From Streptomyces sp. Ru73 (GTDB taxonomy: Bacteria; Actinomycetota; Actinomycetes; Streptomycetales; Streptomycetaceae): 64,000 nucleotides of DNA. The DNA lies in NCBI RefSeq assembly GCF_002920575.1, contig NZ_PQSQ01000019.1, positions 1-64,000 of the forward strand, read 5' to 3'. Numbering within the stretch: position 1 is the stretch's first letter; every line of letters begins with the position of its first letter. The translations under genes and the position numbers were made by a program. Positions 1 through 8,655 of the stretch are shown here, piece by piece. Under the pieces are notes generated by a model that worked only from the letters and a program-made list of their open reading frames with translations, was not told where the DNA came from and ran no database searches.

Positions 1-12
1 GCCTCCCGCCCC

Positions 13-978
13 TCAGTTCAGCAGTTGTCCCCGGCGGCTCAGGAGGAATTTTTTGAAGGCCGCCACCGGGGGTGTGTCGACGTGGCCGTCGAGCCAGGCG
101 ACGCCGATCTCGCGGACGGCGCGGGGCGCGGTGACGGTGAGTTCGACGACGCCGGGGCGCGGTACCGGCGGGGGCGGCAGGAGGGCGACGCCGAGGCCGG
201 CGGCGACCAGGCCGCGCAGCGTCTCGGCCTCCTCGCCCTCGAAGGCGACCTTCGGGGTGAAGCCGGCCTCGGCGCAGAGCGCGTCGGTGATGCGGCGCAG
301 CCCGAAGCCGGGTTCGAGGCTGACGAACAGCTCGTCGGCGGCCTCGGCCAGCCGGATGCGCTTGCGCCCTGCGAGCGCGTGATCGTCGGGCACGACCAGG
401 CGGAGCTTCTGCTCGTCCAGCCGGCGCGCGACCAGTTCGGGCGCGTCGGGGACCGGGGAGGTCAGGCAGAGGTCCAGGTCGCCGGCGCGGAGCCGGTCGA
501 GCATGGCCTCGCCGTAGGTCTGTACGAGCTGGAAGCGGACCTTGGGGTGGTCGGCGCGGAAGGCGCGCAGCAGGCCCGGTACGGTCTCGGAGCCGAGGGT
601 GTGCAGGAAGCCGAAGGCGACCTTGCCGGCGGCCGGGTCGGCGTCGGCGCGTACGGACTCCGCGGCGCGCTCGATGTCGCTCAGCGCGCGTTCCACGGAG
701 GCGAGGAAGGCGCGGCCCGCGGGGCTGAGGGAGAGCGTGCGGCCGTGCCGGGCGAAGAGCGCGACGCCCAGCTCCTCCTCCAGGCGGACGATCGCGCGGC
801 TGAGGGTCGGCTGCGGCATGCCGAGCTCGTACGCGGCGCGGGTCACGTGCTCGTGCCGGGCCACCGCCTCGAACTGGGCGAGGCGCGGGGCGAGGGCCAG
901 CGCCCAGGACGAATCGAGAGTGTCTTTTCTGTTGCGAACCTGCAACAGAGGACGCTGTGAGCTGTGGTCATGCGGCAT
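13..978 (-). CDS. LysR-family transcriptional regulator
   Basis: A 321-aa LysR-type regulator. The winged HTH lies at about residues 33-90, with the helix around ELGMPQPTLSRAI followed by the usual LEEELGVALFARHGR segment. The effector-binding domain fills about residues 105-310. It is transcribed away from the adjacent MFS exporter, with only about 60 bp between the start codons. That arrangement and the exporter type recall the E. coli ynfL/ynfM pair, so it probably controls the exporter in response to a small molecule. The ATG at 978 leaves about 30 residues before the HTH, more than usual, so a shorter start is possible. The ligand is unknown. Confidence 0.9.
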   Translation of the reverse strand: MPHDHSSQRPLLQVRNRKDTLDSSWALALAPRLAQFEAVARHEHVTRAAYELGMPQPTLSRAIVRLEEELGVALFARHGRTLSLSPAGRAFLASVERALSDIERAAESVRADADPAAGKVAFGFLHTLGSETVPGLLRAFRADHPKVRFQLVQTYGEAMLDRLRAGDLDLCLTSPVPDAPELVARRLDEQKLRLVVPDDHALAGRKRIRLAEAADELFVSLEPGFGLRRITDALCAEAGFTPKVAFEGEEAETLRGLVAAGLGVALLPPPPVPRPGVVELTVTAPRAVREIGVAWLDGHVDTPPVAAFKKFLLSRRGQLLN

Positions 979-1041
979 GGCATCGATTATGGCGTTTCAA
1001 TGCATTGGACGCATGAACCGGCACGGCCGTACGTTCGAGAC
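979..1041. promoter_or_regulatory. LysR/MFS divergent intergenic region with palindrome
   Basis: This short divergent spacer carries a perfect 10-bp palindrome, CAATGCATTG, at 998-1007, set in a locally AT-richer stretch. LysR regulators normally bind palindromes of this kind between themselves and their target gene. The site assignment is inference from position and symmetry. Confidence 0.4.
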
Positions 1042-2361
1042 ATGCCTCCTGCTGATACCAGGGCGTCCGCCACCACCCGCGCGGACGCCTCTGCCCAGTC
1101 GTCCACCACCGTCGATTCCGCCGCAACCGCTGCCGACCCCGAGGCCGGCAAGCTGCGGCCCGGGGGCCCCGGCTACCGCCGGATGAGCTTTGCGCTCTTC
1201 GCGTCCGGCATCTCCACCTTCGCCCTCCTGTACTCCACGCAGGCGCTGCTGCCCGCCATCTCCGACGACCTCGGGGTGACGCCGGACCAGGCCAGCTGGA
1301 CCGTGTCGGCGGCGACCTTCGGCCTGGCGCTCGCGGTGCTGCCGCTGAGCGCGTGTTCCGAGCGGTTCGGCCGGCGCACGATGATGACGGTGTCGCTGTC
1401 CGTCGCCGCGGTCGTGGCGATGCTGGTGCCGTTCGCGCCCTCGCTCGGCGTGCTGATCGCCCTGCGCGGCGTCCAGGGCGTGGCGCTGGCGGGCGTACCG
1501 GCCTCGGCGATGGCCTTCCTGGCCGAGGAGGTACGGGCGAAGGCGCTGGTCGCGGCGGTGGGACTGTTCGTCGCGGGCAACAGCATCGGCGGCATGTCGG
1601 GCCGGATCGTGACCGGCTGGGTCGCGCAGGCGTGGGGCTGGCGCGCTGCGCTGGCCGCGGTGGGCCTGATGGCCGTGGTGTGTGCGGTGGTCTTCCGGCT
1701 GATGGTGCCGAAGCCGCGGCACTTCGTACCGAAGGCGGTCGGCCCGAAGGCGCTCGGCAGGACGATCCTGGGGCACCTCTCCGACCCGCTGCTGTGCCGG
1801 CTGTACGCGATCGGCGCGCTGTTCATGACGGTCTTCGGCGCGGTGTACACGGTGATCGGTTACCGCCTGGTCGGGGAGCCGTTCTCGCTGCCGCAGGGCA
1901 TCGCGGGCTCGGTCTTCCTGGTGTACCTCGTCGGCACGGTCTCGTCGGCGGCGGCCGGACGCCTGGTCGGCCGCCTGGGCCGGCGCGGGGCGCTGTACCT
2001 GGCCGTCGGCACCACGGCGGCGGGCCTCCTCCTGTCCCTGGCCGACGTCCTGGTCCTGGTCGTCCTCGGCCTGGTCCTGATCACCGCCGGCTTCTTCGCT
2101 GGCCACGCGGTGGCGTCCGGGGCGGTCAGCCGTACGGCGAAGACGGCGCGTGCGCAGGCGTCGGCGCTGTACCAGAGCGCGTACTACGTCGGCTCCAGCG
2201 TGGGCGGCGCGCTCGGCGCCGCGGCCTTCCACGCCGGCGGCTGGGCGGCCACGGTCGCCCTCGGCCTGCTGGCCATGGTCGGGGCGGCGTCGGTCACCCT
2301 GTACGCCACCCGCAAGGCGGTCGCCGAACAGCGCGTCCTGCGCATGCAGAAGGCCGCGTAA
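1042..2361 (+). CDS. MFS transporter (YnfM-like exporter)
   Basis: A 439-aa major facilitator protein from the ATG at 1042. An earlier in-frame start at 964 would overlap the LysR gene and add a non-hydrophobic leader. It has about 12 hydrophobic segments. The typical MFS loop 2-3 motif is seen as SERFGRRTMM, and the second half opens with the usual long central loop (KPRHFVPKAVGPKA). The nearest family I recognise is the YnfM/AraJ-type exporters that sit beside a divergent LysR gene. No clear Shine-Dalgarno is visible before 1042, so the start is tentative. Substrate unknown; efflux of a small polar metabolite or drug is likely. Confidence 0.85.
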   Translation: MPPADTRASATTRADASAQSSTTVDSAATAADPEAGKLRPGGPGYRRMSFALFASGISTFALLYSTQALLPAISDDLGVTPDQASWTVSAATFGLALAVLPLSACSERFGRRTMMTVSLSVAAVVAMLVPFAPSLGVLIALRGVQGVALAGVPASAMAFLAEEVRAKALVAAVGLFVAGNSIGGMSGRIVTGWVAQAWGWRAALAAVGLMAVVCAVVFRLMVPKPRHFVPKAVGPKALGRTILGHLSDPLLCRLYAIGALFMTVFGAVYTVIGYRLVGEPFSLPQGIAGSVFLVYLVGTVSSAAAGRLVGRLGRRGALYLAVGTTAAGLLLSLADVLVLVVLGLVLITAGFFAGHAVASGAVSRTAKTARAQASALYQSAYYVGSSVGGALGAAAFHAGGWAATVALGLLAMVGAASVTLYATRKAVAEQRVLRMQKAA

Positions 2362-2388
2362 CGGCGCGCCGGCGCCGCATTTCAAGCC

Positions 2389-2433
2389 CGAAGGGGCCGC
2401 CCCGCCACCTGTCCTGGCGGGACGGCCCCTTCG
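2389..2433. terminator. Hairpin terminator after the MFS gene
   Basis: An 18-bp stem with one mismatch (arms 2389-2406 and 2416-2433, 9-nt loop) lies between the stop of the rightward MFS gene and the end of the leftward remnant. It can serve both directions. There is no U-run, as is usual in Streptomyces. Confidence 0.7.
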
Positions 2434-2435
2434 TC

Positions 2436-2723
2436 TCAGCCGACGGGAAACAGCGACGTATCGATCGTGACGTCGAACGGCGCGGGCAGACGCAGCTGAT
2501 CGCCGTACTTCACCGTGGCGAGTACCCGGTAGGTCCCCGCCTTGGGCTCCCCGTACAGCGTCGCGGTCGGTTTCCCGGATTGCCAGGGGTCGAGCAGCTA
2601 CTGGGCGAGATGGCGGTGGGCGCAGCCGGTGCCGACGGCCTCGCTGCCGTGGGACTTCCAGGTGACCTTGTCGCCCTTGGCGAGGTCGTCCTCGCGCTGC
2701 CGCTGCTTCTTCTTCCGAGCCAT
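2436..2723 (-). pseudogene. Chimeric remnant: DUF2945-like head joined to Uma2-like tail, in-frame stop
   Basis: Reading leftward from the ATG at 2723, the first 31 codons (MARKKKQRQ..., then LAKGDKVTWKSHGSEAVG) match the start of DUF2945/hypervirulence-associated TUDOR proteins. After about 10 unrelated codons comes an in-frame TAG at 2598-2600. The same frame then continues for 53 codons (LLDPW..., GTYRVLATVKYG, LPAPFDVTIDTS) to a TGA at 2436. That second part looks like the C-terminus of a Uma2/DUF820 endonuclease-fold protein. The simplest reading is a deletion that fused the head of one gene to the tail of another. The 41-aa head alone could still be translated. Family assignments are from memory. 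Confidence 0.6.
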
Positions 2724-2753
2724 GCGGCCAGGGAAACACCGGAGCGCGGGCGG

Positions 2754-2799
2754 CGCGCGGCGGGCGGCCCCGCTCGGAGCGCCCGCCGCCCGCCGCGCG
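2754..2799 (-). terminator. Terminator of the nucleoside operon
   Basis: A perfect 15-bp inverted repeat (2754-2768 and 2785-2799, 16-nt loop) begins 3 nt after the deoA stop codon. It is almost pure G+C and well placed to end the leftward operon. Confidence 0.75.
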
Positions 2800-2802
2800 G
2801 GG

Positions 2803-4080
2803 CTATGCGATGCGGTCCAGGACGATCGGGTCCGGGGTGAAGTCCGTACCGGGCGGGGCGATCAGTACGCCGCCGTCCAGCGCTTCGAGGGCCGCGGGGA
2901 ACTTCTCGGGGGTGTCGGTGTGCAGGGTGAGCAGCGGCTCGCCTGCGCGGACCTCGTCGCCGGGCTTGGCGTGCAGCTCGACGCCCGCCCCGGCCTGCAC
3001 CGGGTCCTCCTTGCGGGCGCGGCCGGCGCCGAGGCGCCAGGCGGCGAGGCCGACGGCGTAGGCGTCGAGGGTGGTGAGGACGCCGGAGGTGGCGGCGTTC
3101 ACGACGTGCTGCTCGCGGGCGACCGGGAGGGGCGCGTCGGGGTCGCCGCCCTGGGCCTGGATCATGCGGCGCCAGTGGTCCATCGCGGAGCCGTCGGCGA
3201 GCGCCTTGGCCGGGTCGGCGTCGGGGAGGCCGGCCGCGGTGAGCATCTCGCGGGCGAGGGCGAGGGTCAGTTCGACGACGTCGGCGGGGCCGCCGCCGGC
3301 CAGCACCTCGACGGATTCGCGGACTTCGAGGGCGTTGCCCGCGGTCAGGCCGAGGGGGGTGGCCATGTTGGTGAGGAGGGCTGTGGTGCGTACGCCGTGG
3401 TCGGTGCCGAGTTCGACCATGGTGGCGGCGAGTTCGCGGGCGTCGTCGAGGTTCTTCATGAAGGCGCCGGAGCCGACCTTGACGTCGAGGACGAGGGAGC
3501 CGGTGCCCTCGGCGATCTTCTTGGACATGATGGAGGAGGCGATCAGGGGGATCGACTCGACCGTGCCCGTGACGTCACGGAGGGCGTAGAGCTTCTTGTC
3601 GGCGGGGGCGAGGCCCGCGCCGGCCGCGCAGATGACGGAGCCGACATCGTGCAGGACGGCCAGCATCTCGTCGTTGCTGAGGTCGGCGCGCCAGCCGGGG
3701 ATGGCCTCCAGCTTGTCGAGGGTGCCGCCGGTGTGGCCGAGGCCGCGGCCGGAGAGCTGGGGCACGGCGGCGCCGCAGGCGGCGACGAGGGGCGCCAGCG
3801 GGAGGGTGATCTTGTCGCCGACGCCGCCGGTGGAGTGCTTGTCGGCGGTGGGCCGGGTGAGCGAGGAGAAGTCCATCCGCTCGCCGCTGTCGATCATCGC
3901 GGCGGTCCAGCGGGCGATCTCCTTGCGGTTCATGCCGTTCAGCAGGATCGCCATGGCCAGGGACGACATCTGCTCGTGGGCGACCTCGCCGCGGGTGTAC
4001 GCGTCGATGATCCAGTCGATCTGCTCGCCGGTGAGTTCGGCGCGGTCGCGCTTGGCGCGGATGACGGAGATGGCGTCCAT
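2803..4080 (-). CDS. deoA: Thymidine phosphorylase
   Basis: 425 aa. It phosphorolyses thymidine/deoxyuridine to the base plus deoxyribose-1-phosphate in the cytoplasm. The phosphate-binding segment KHSTGGVGDK is at residues 81-90, and the family signature SGRGLGHTGGTLDKLE is at about 110-125. The length is typical of bacterial DeoA. The ATG at 4080 follows a good Shine-Dalgarno (GGAAAGGAAG). It is the last gene of the nucleoside ABC transporter and cytidine deaminase run, so its job is to degrade imported or deaminated pyrimidine nucleosides. Confidence 0.95.
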   Translation of the reverse strand: MDAISVIRAKRDRAELTGEQIDWIIDAYTRGEVAHEQMSSLAMAILLNGMNRKEIARWTAAMIDSGERMDFSSLTRPTADKHSTGGVGDKITLPLAPLVAACGAAVPQLSGRGLGHTGGTLDKLEAIPGWRADLSNDEMLAVLHDVGSVICAAGAGLAPADKKLYALRDVTGTVESIPLIASSIMSKKIAEGTGSLVLDVKVGSGAFMKNLDDARELAATMVELGTDHGVRTTALLTNMATPLGLTAGNALEVRESVEVLAGGGPADVVELTLALAREMLTAAGLPDADPAKALADGSAMDHWRRMIQAQGGDPDAPLPVAREQHVVNAATSGVLTTLDAYAVGLAAWRLGAGRARKEDPVQAGAGVELHAKPGDEVRAGEPLLTLHTDTPEKFPAALEALDGGVLIAPPGTDFTPDPIVLDRIA

Positions 4081-4160
4081 CGGCTTCCTTTCCACGAATG
4101 CAGCCTTTCCATGGCTGTCACCCCCATGTCTACACGCATAGAAAGGGTGCGGGAAACGGT

Positions 4161-4556
4161 TCAGCGGGCCAGGTGTTCCGGCCCGAACGCGTCCGGGAGG
4201 AGCGCGCTCAGCGGCCGGATCCCGGCCTCGGTGTCGACCAGCAGGTCCGGACCGCCGTGCTCGTACAGCAGCTGGCGGCAGCGGCCGCAGGGCACCAGGA
4301 CCTTGCCGTGCCGGTCCACGCACGCGAACGCGGTGAGCCGGCCGCCGCCGGTCGCGAACAGGTCCGAGATCAGGCCGCACTCGGCGCACAGGCCGAGGCC
4401 GTAGGAGGCGTTCTCCACGTTGCAGCCGGTGACGGTGCGGCCGTCGGCCACCAGGGCCGCCGCACCGACGGGATAGCCGGAGTAGGGGGCGTAGGCCCGG
4501 GACATCGCGTCCCGGGCCCGTTCGCGCAGCTTCTCCCAGTCGGGAGCCTCGGTCAC
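4161..4556 (-). CDS. cdd: Cytidine deaminase
   Basis: 131 aa, the usual size for the homotetrameric enzyme. It converts cytidine/deoxycytidine to uridine/deoxyuridine. The zinc site is visible: Cys57 and Glu59 in LCAEC, then Cys90 and Cys93 in PCGRC. The substrate loop NVENASYG is at 47-53. It starts 28 nt after the permease stop and is followed 80 nt later by deoA. Transport, deamination and phosphorolysis therefore sit in one operon. A second, blasticidin-deaminase-like member of the superfamily occurs at 22753-23154. Confidence 0.95.
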   Translation of the reverse strand: MTEAPDWEKLRERARDAMSRAYAPYSGYPVGAAALVADGRTVTGCNVENASYGLGLCAECGLISDLFATGGGRLTAFACVDRHGKVLVPCGRCRQLLYEHGGPDLLVDTEAGIRPLSALLPDAFGPEHLAR

Positions 4557-4584
4557 GTGCGCCGGCCCCCTCGCTGTACGTCGG

Positions 4585-5880
4585 TCACTTGCCCTGACCC
4601 CTTCGGTACGCCTTGCCGATGGCCTTCGGTGCCCGCAGCCGCTGGGCGGCGAGCGACAGGACCAGCAGCGTAGCGATGTACGGCGCGACGGAGACGATTT
4701 CCAGCGGGACCGTGTCGGTCGTGGCGTACCAGAGCGCGAGCAGCACGGCGACGACGATGCTGGCGATGCCCTGGAGGCGGTGGCCGCCGCGCAGCTTCCA
4801 GACCGCGAGGCCGACGAGCAGCACCGCGAGCAGGAGCAGCAGCGCGTGCACGGTCGTGCCGCCGCCGCGCAGCTGGAAGGCGTCCATGAAGCCGAAGAGG
4901 CCCGCGCCCATGGCGACGCCGCCGGGCCGCCAGTTGCCGAAGATCATGGTGGCGAGGCCGATGTAGCCCCGGCCGCCGGTCTGGCCGTCCTGGTAGATGT
5001 GCACGTAGATGGCGAGGAACGCGCCGCCGAGGCCGGCCAGCGCGCCGGAGACGACCACCGCAGCGTACTTGTACGTGTAGACGTTGACGCCCAGCGATTC
5101 GGCCGCGACCGGGCTCTCCCCGCAGGAGCGCAGCCGCAGTCCGAAGGACGAGCGCCACAGGACGAAGAAGCTGACGGCGAAGACCGCGACTGTGGCCACG
5201 GTCAGCCAGGAGACGTTGGTGACCAGCGAGCCGAGGATGCCGGCCAGGTCGGAGACCAGGAACCAGTGGTGCTTCTCCACGGACAGCAGCCCGTCGGAGA
5301 GGCCCGGCACGGTGAAGGTCGGCATGTTGTCCATCGGCGGGGACTGCTTGTCGTTGCCGCCCGCTGCCGCCGCGGCGCTGCCGTCCGCGCCGAACCACAG
5401 CTTGGCCAGGAACTGGGTGAGGCCCAGCGCCATGATGTTGACCGCGACGCCGGAGATGATGTGGTCGACGCCGAAGGTGACGGTGGCGAGGGCGTGGATG
5501 AGGCCGCCGAGCGCGCCGCCGAGGACGCCGGCCAGCGCCGCCGCCCAGGGCCCGTACTGCCAGCCGATCCAGCCGGCCGAGAACGCGCCGAGCATCATCA
5601 TGCCTTCGAGGCCGATGTTGATGACGCCGGAGCGCTCGGCCCACAGGCCGCCGAGGCCCGCGAGGCCGATCGGCACGGCGGCGTTCAGCGCAGCGGTGTA
5701 CTGGCCGGAGCCGGTGAGGTCCGTGGCGCCGGTGACGACGCGGAGCAGGGAGAGCAGGACGAGGGCGCCCGCGAGGATCAGCAGGACCTTGGGGTAGGTC
5801 AGCCTCGCGCGGGCCGCGGCGAGTTTGCCGCCCTTGCCGCCGGGGTCCTTCGCGACCGGGGCCGTGAGGTTCTGGCTCAC
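4585..5880 (-). CDS. Nucleoside ABC transporter permease (second subunit)
   Basis: 431 aa from a GTG at 5880, whose GTGA overlaps the stop of the preceding permease by 4 nt. A longer in-frame reading exists but would run deep into the upstream gene. It is a BPD_transp_2-type membrane protein. It has an N-terminal basic tail, about 9-10 transmembrane segments, and the ERSGVINIGLEGMM segment typical of guanosine/nucleoside permeases of the BmpA-associated type (NupQ/YufQ-like). It pairs with the 5877-6983 permease and the 6980-8563 ATPase. Confidence 0.9.
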   Translation of the reverse strand: MSQNLTAPVAKDPGGKGGKLAAARARLTYPKVLLILAGALVLLSLLRVVTGATDLTGSGQYTAALNAAVPIGLAGLGGLWAERSGVINIGLEGMMMLGAFSAGWIGWQYGPWAAALAGVLGGALGGLIHALATVTFGVDHIISGVAVNIMALGLTQFLAKLWFGADGSAAAAAGGNDKQSPPMDNMPTFTVPGLSDGLLSVEKHHWFLVSDLAGILGSLVTNVSWLTVATVAVFAVSFFVLWRSSFGLRLRSCGESPVAAESLGVNVYTYKYAAVVVSGALAGLGGAFLAIYVHIYQDGQTGGRGYIGLATMIFGNWRPGGVAMGAGLFGFMDAFQLRGGGTTVHALLLLLAVLLVGLAVWKLRGGHRLQGIASIVVAVLLALWYATTDTVPLEIVSVAPYIATLLVLSLAAQRLRAPKAIGKAYRRGQGK

Positions 5881-6983
5881 GCGGACACCTCCGCCTTGTC
5901 GGTCCTGCCGGCCTGCGCGGCGAGTTCCTCGCCGACCCTGCGCTGCTGGAGCCGCAGGCCGTAACGGCGTACCACCTCGTAGGCGATGACCACGCACAGG
6001 ACGATGACGCCCTGCATCACGCCGACGATCTCCTGTTCGTAGTCCTCGAACTCCAGCTGGGTGCCGGTGCGTTCCAGGAAGCCCCACAGCAGCGCGCCGG
6101 CGGCCATGCCGAGGGGGTGGTTGCGGCCGAGCAGCGCGATGGCGATGCCCGTGAAGCCGATGCCGACGGGGAAGTCGGTGCCGTAGTTGTACGAGACGCC
6201 GAGCAGGGTCGGCATGCCGATCAGGCCGGCCGCGGCGCCGGACAGCAGCATGGACGTGATGACCATGCGCTTGACGCTGACGCCGCCGGCCTGTGCGGCG
6301 GACTCGGACCGGCCGACGGTCCGCAGGTCGAAGCCGAAGCGGGTGCGGCCGAGCACGAACCAGTACGCCACGCCCGCGACGGCCGCGACGACGAGGAAGC
6401 CGTCGAGCGGGTCGGGCTGGGTCGGGATCGTGAAGAAGTGGCTGGACGCCGGGATGTCCGGGGTGTGGAAGAGGTTGCCGTCCTTCACCGCGAGCCGGCC
6501 TTCCTGGAGGAAGTAGCCGATGACGGCGGCCGCGATGGAGTTCAGCATGATGGTCGTGATGACCTCGCTGACCCCGCGGGTGGTCTTCAGTACGCCCGCG
6601 ATACCCGCCCAGACCGAGCCGACCAGCATCGCCACGATGATGATCAGCGGGATCTGGAGGAACCCGGGGAGGGTGAGCGCGCCGCCGACGACCGCGGCGA
6701 AGAAGGCCGCGATGCGGTACTGGCCGTCCACGCCGATGTTGAAGAGGTTCATCCGGAAGCCGATGGCCACGGCCAGCGCGGACAGGTAGTACGGCACCGC
6801 CTTGTTGATGATCCAGACCTGGCTGTCGCTCTTGGAGCCGAAGTCCGCCATCACGGCGTAGGCGTGCAGCGGGTCCTTGCCGGTGGCCAGGATGATCACC
6901 GAGGTGATGACCAGCGCGGCGACGATGGCGAGCACCGGGGCCGCGATGCCCAGGGTGAGTTTGGTGCGGTCGATTCTCTTCAC
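5877..6983 (-). CDS. Nucleoside ABC transporter permease (first subunit)
   Basis: 368 aa with about 8-10 hydrophobic segments. The stretch GFRMNLFNIGVDGQYRIAA (residues about 76-94) is the hallmark of NupP/YufP-like permeases. The start is a GTG at 6983 that overlaps the TGA of the upstream ATPase gene in a GTGA sequence, implying translational coupling. It forms the heterodimeric pore with the downstream permease. The C-terminal 25 residues are charged and cytoplasmic. Confidence 0.9.
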   Translation of the reverse strand: MKRIDRTKLTLGIAAPVLAIVAALVITSVIILATGKDPLHAYAVMADFGSKSDSQVWIINKAVPYYLSALAVAIGFRMNLFNIGVDGQYRIAAFFAAVVGGALTLPGFLQIPLIIIVAMLVGSVWAGIAGVLKTTRGVSEVITTIMLNSIAAAVIGYFLQEGRLAVKDGNLFHTPDIPASSHFFTIPTQPDPLDGFLVVAAVAGVAYWFVLGRTRFGFDLRTVGRSESAAQAGGVSVKRMVITSMLLSGAAAGLIGMPTLLGVSYNYGTDFPVGIGFTGIAIALLGRNHPLGMAAGALLWGFLERTGTQLEFEDYEQEIVGVMQGVIVLCVVIAYEVVRRYGLRLQQRRVGEELAAQAGRTDKAEVSA

Positions 6984-8563
6984 TCCCGGCCGCCCCCTTC
7001 CGCTTCCTCGTGCTCCAGGTGTCCGCCGGCGGCGCCTGTCATGGCCGAGCCCAGCTCCTCGGGGGTGACGGTGGCGGGGTCGGCGTCCGCGACCAGCCGG
7101 CCCCGGTACATCACCCGCAGGGTGTCCGACAGGCCGATCAGCTCGTCCAGGTCGGCGGAGATCAGCAGGACGGCCAGCCCCTCGCGGCGGGCCTCGCGTA
7201 TCTGGTCCCAGATCTGCGCCTGCGCGCCGACGTCCACGCCGCGCGTGGGGTGCGCCGCGATCAGCAGCTTGGGGTGGTGGCTCATCTCGCGGCCGACGAT
7301 CAGCTTCTGCTGGTTGCCGCCGGAGAGGGAGGCCGCGGTGACCTCGATGCCGGGGGTGCGGACGTCGTACTCGGCGACGATCCGGTCGGTGTCGGCGCGG
7401 GCCGCCTTGAGGTCCAGCAGCCGGCCCTTGGAGTTGGGCTTCTCGGTGACGTGGCCGAGGATGCGGTTCTCCCAGAGCGGGGCCTCCAGCAGCAGGCCGT
7501 GCCGGTGCCGGTCCTCGGGGACGTACCCGATGCCGTCCTCGCGCCGCTTGCGGGTGGGCGCGTGGCTGATGTCCGCGCCGTCCAGCGTGATGGTGCCGCC
7601 GTCCGGGTCGCGCATGCCCATGATGGCCTCGACCAGTTCGGCCTGGCCGTTGCCCTCCACGCCGGCGATGCCCAGGACCTCGCCCTTGTGGATGGTGAAG
7701 CCGATGCCGTCCAGGACGGCGCGCACGACGCCGTCGGGGTCGGTGGCGCTCAGGTGCAGCGCGTCGACCGTCAGCATCGGGGTGTCGGTGACGGTGGACT
7801 CGCGGGTCTCCGGCGAGGGCAGCTCGCTGCCGACCATCAGCTCGGCCAGCTGCTTGGGGGTGGTCTCCGCCGGTACGACGGAGGCGACGGTCGTGCCGCG
7901 CCGGATGACGGTGATGTCGTCGGCGACGGACAGCACCTCGCCCAGCTTGTGCGAGATGAAGAGGACGGTGAGGCCCTCGGCCTTCAGCTCGCGCAGGTTG
8001 GCGAAGAGCGCGTCGACCTCCTGCGGTACCAGCACCGCCGTCGGCTCGTCGAGGATGAGCGTACGGGCGCCGCGGTAGAGGACCTTGAGGATCTCCACGC
8101 GCTGCCGGTCGGCCACGCCCAGATCCTCGACCAGCACGTCGGGCCGTACGTTCAGGCCGTACCGGTCGGAGACCTCCAGGACGGCCGCGCGGGCCGCCGC
8201 GCCGATGCCGTGCAGCTTCTCGGCGCCCAGGACGATGTTCTCCAGGACGGTGAGGTTGTCGGCGAGCATGAAGTGCTGGTGCACCATGCCGATGCCGCGG
8301 GCGATGGCGTCGGCGGGGCTCGCGAAGGAGACCTGCTCGCCGTCGACCGTGATGGTGCCCTCGTCCGGCTTCTGCATGCCGTAGAGGATCTTCATCAGGG
8401 TGGACTTGCCCGCGCCGTTCTCACCGACCAGGGCGTGCACGGAACCGCGCCGGACGGTGATGTCGATGTCGTGGTTGGCGACGACGCCGGGGAACCGCTT
8501 GGTGATGCCCCGGAGTTCGACGGCGGGGGCGCGCTCCGCCGGGGGGCTGCTGGACGCTGTGAT
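6980..8563 (-). CDS. Nucleoside ABC transporter ATP-binding protein (apparent ATC start)
   Basis: 527 aa with two ABC domains in tandem, as in NupA/YufO and sugar ABC ATPases. Domain 1 has the Walker A GENGAGKST near residue 40. Domain 2 has a degenerate Walker A (GVEGNGQAE) and the signature LSGGNQQK. Homologs of this type begin M-T-A-S, but here the codon at 8561-8563 reads ATC. It is preceded by AGGAGA with 7-nt spacing. No ATG, GTG, TTG or CTG lies in frame between the preceding gene's stop and this codon. The first canonical start downstream is a GTG next to Walker A, too late to be real. Either the gene starts at ATC or a base is wrong. Confidence 0.88.
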   Translation of the reverse strand: MTASSSPPAERAPAVELRGITKRFPGVVANHDIDITVRRGSVHALVGENGAGKSTLMKILYGMQKPDEGTITVDGEQVSFASPADAIARGIGMVHQHFMLADNLTVLENIVLGAEKLHGIGAAARAAVLEVSDRYGLNVRPDVLVEDLGVADRQRVEILKVLYRGARTLILDEPTAVLVPQEVDALFANLRELKAEGLTVLFISHKLGEVLSVADDITVIRRGTTVASVVPAETTPKQLAELMVGSELPSPETRESTVTDTPMLTVDALHLSATDPDGVVRAVLDGIGFTIHKGEVLGIAGVEGNGQAELVEAIMGMRDPDGGTITLDGADISHAPTRKRREDGIGYVPEDRHRHGLLLEAPLWENRILGHVTEKPNSKGRLLDLKAARADTDRIVAEYDVRTPGIEVTAASLSGGNQQKLIVGREMSHHPKLLIAAHPTRGVDVGAQAQIWDQIREARREGLAVLLISADLDELIGLSDTLRVMYRGRLVADADPATVTPEELGSAMTGAAGGHLEHEEAEGGGRE

Positions 8564-8655
8564 GGCGCACTCTCCTGGGAGAGAAGGAAAGAGGGAGGGC
8601 GGGGCGGCCGGGAGGCCCCGCCCTCGGACCGGGCTCGTGGAGCCCTGACGGGCGC

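Noticed and set aside
997..2739. Long leftward open frame opposite the MFS gene
   Set aside because: Arg/Gly/Ala-rich product with no family features. It is a shadow of the high-G+C MFS gene, whose own codon third-position bias is clear.
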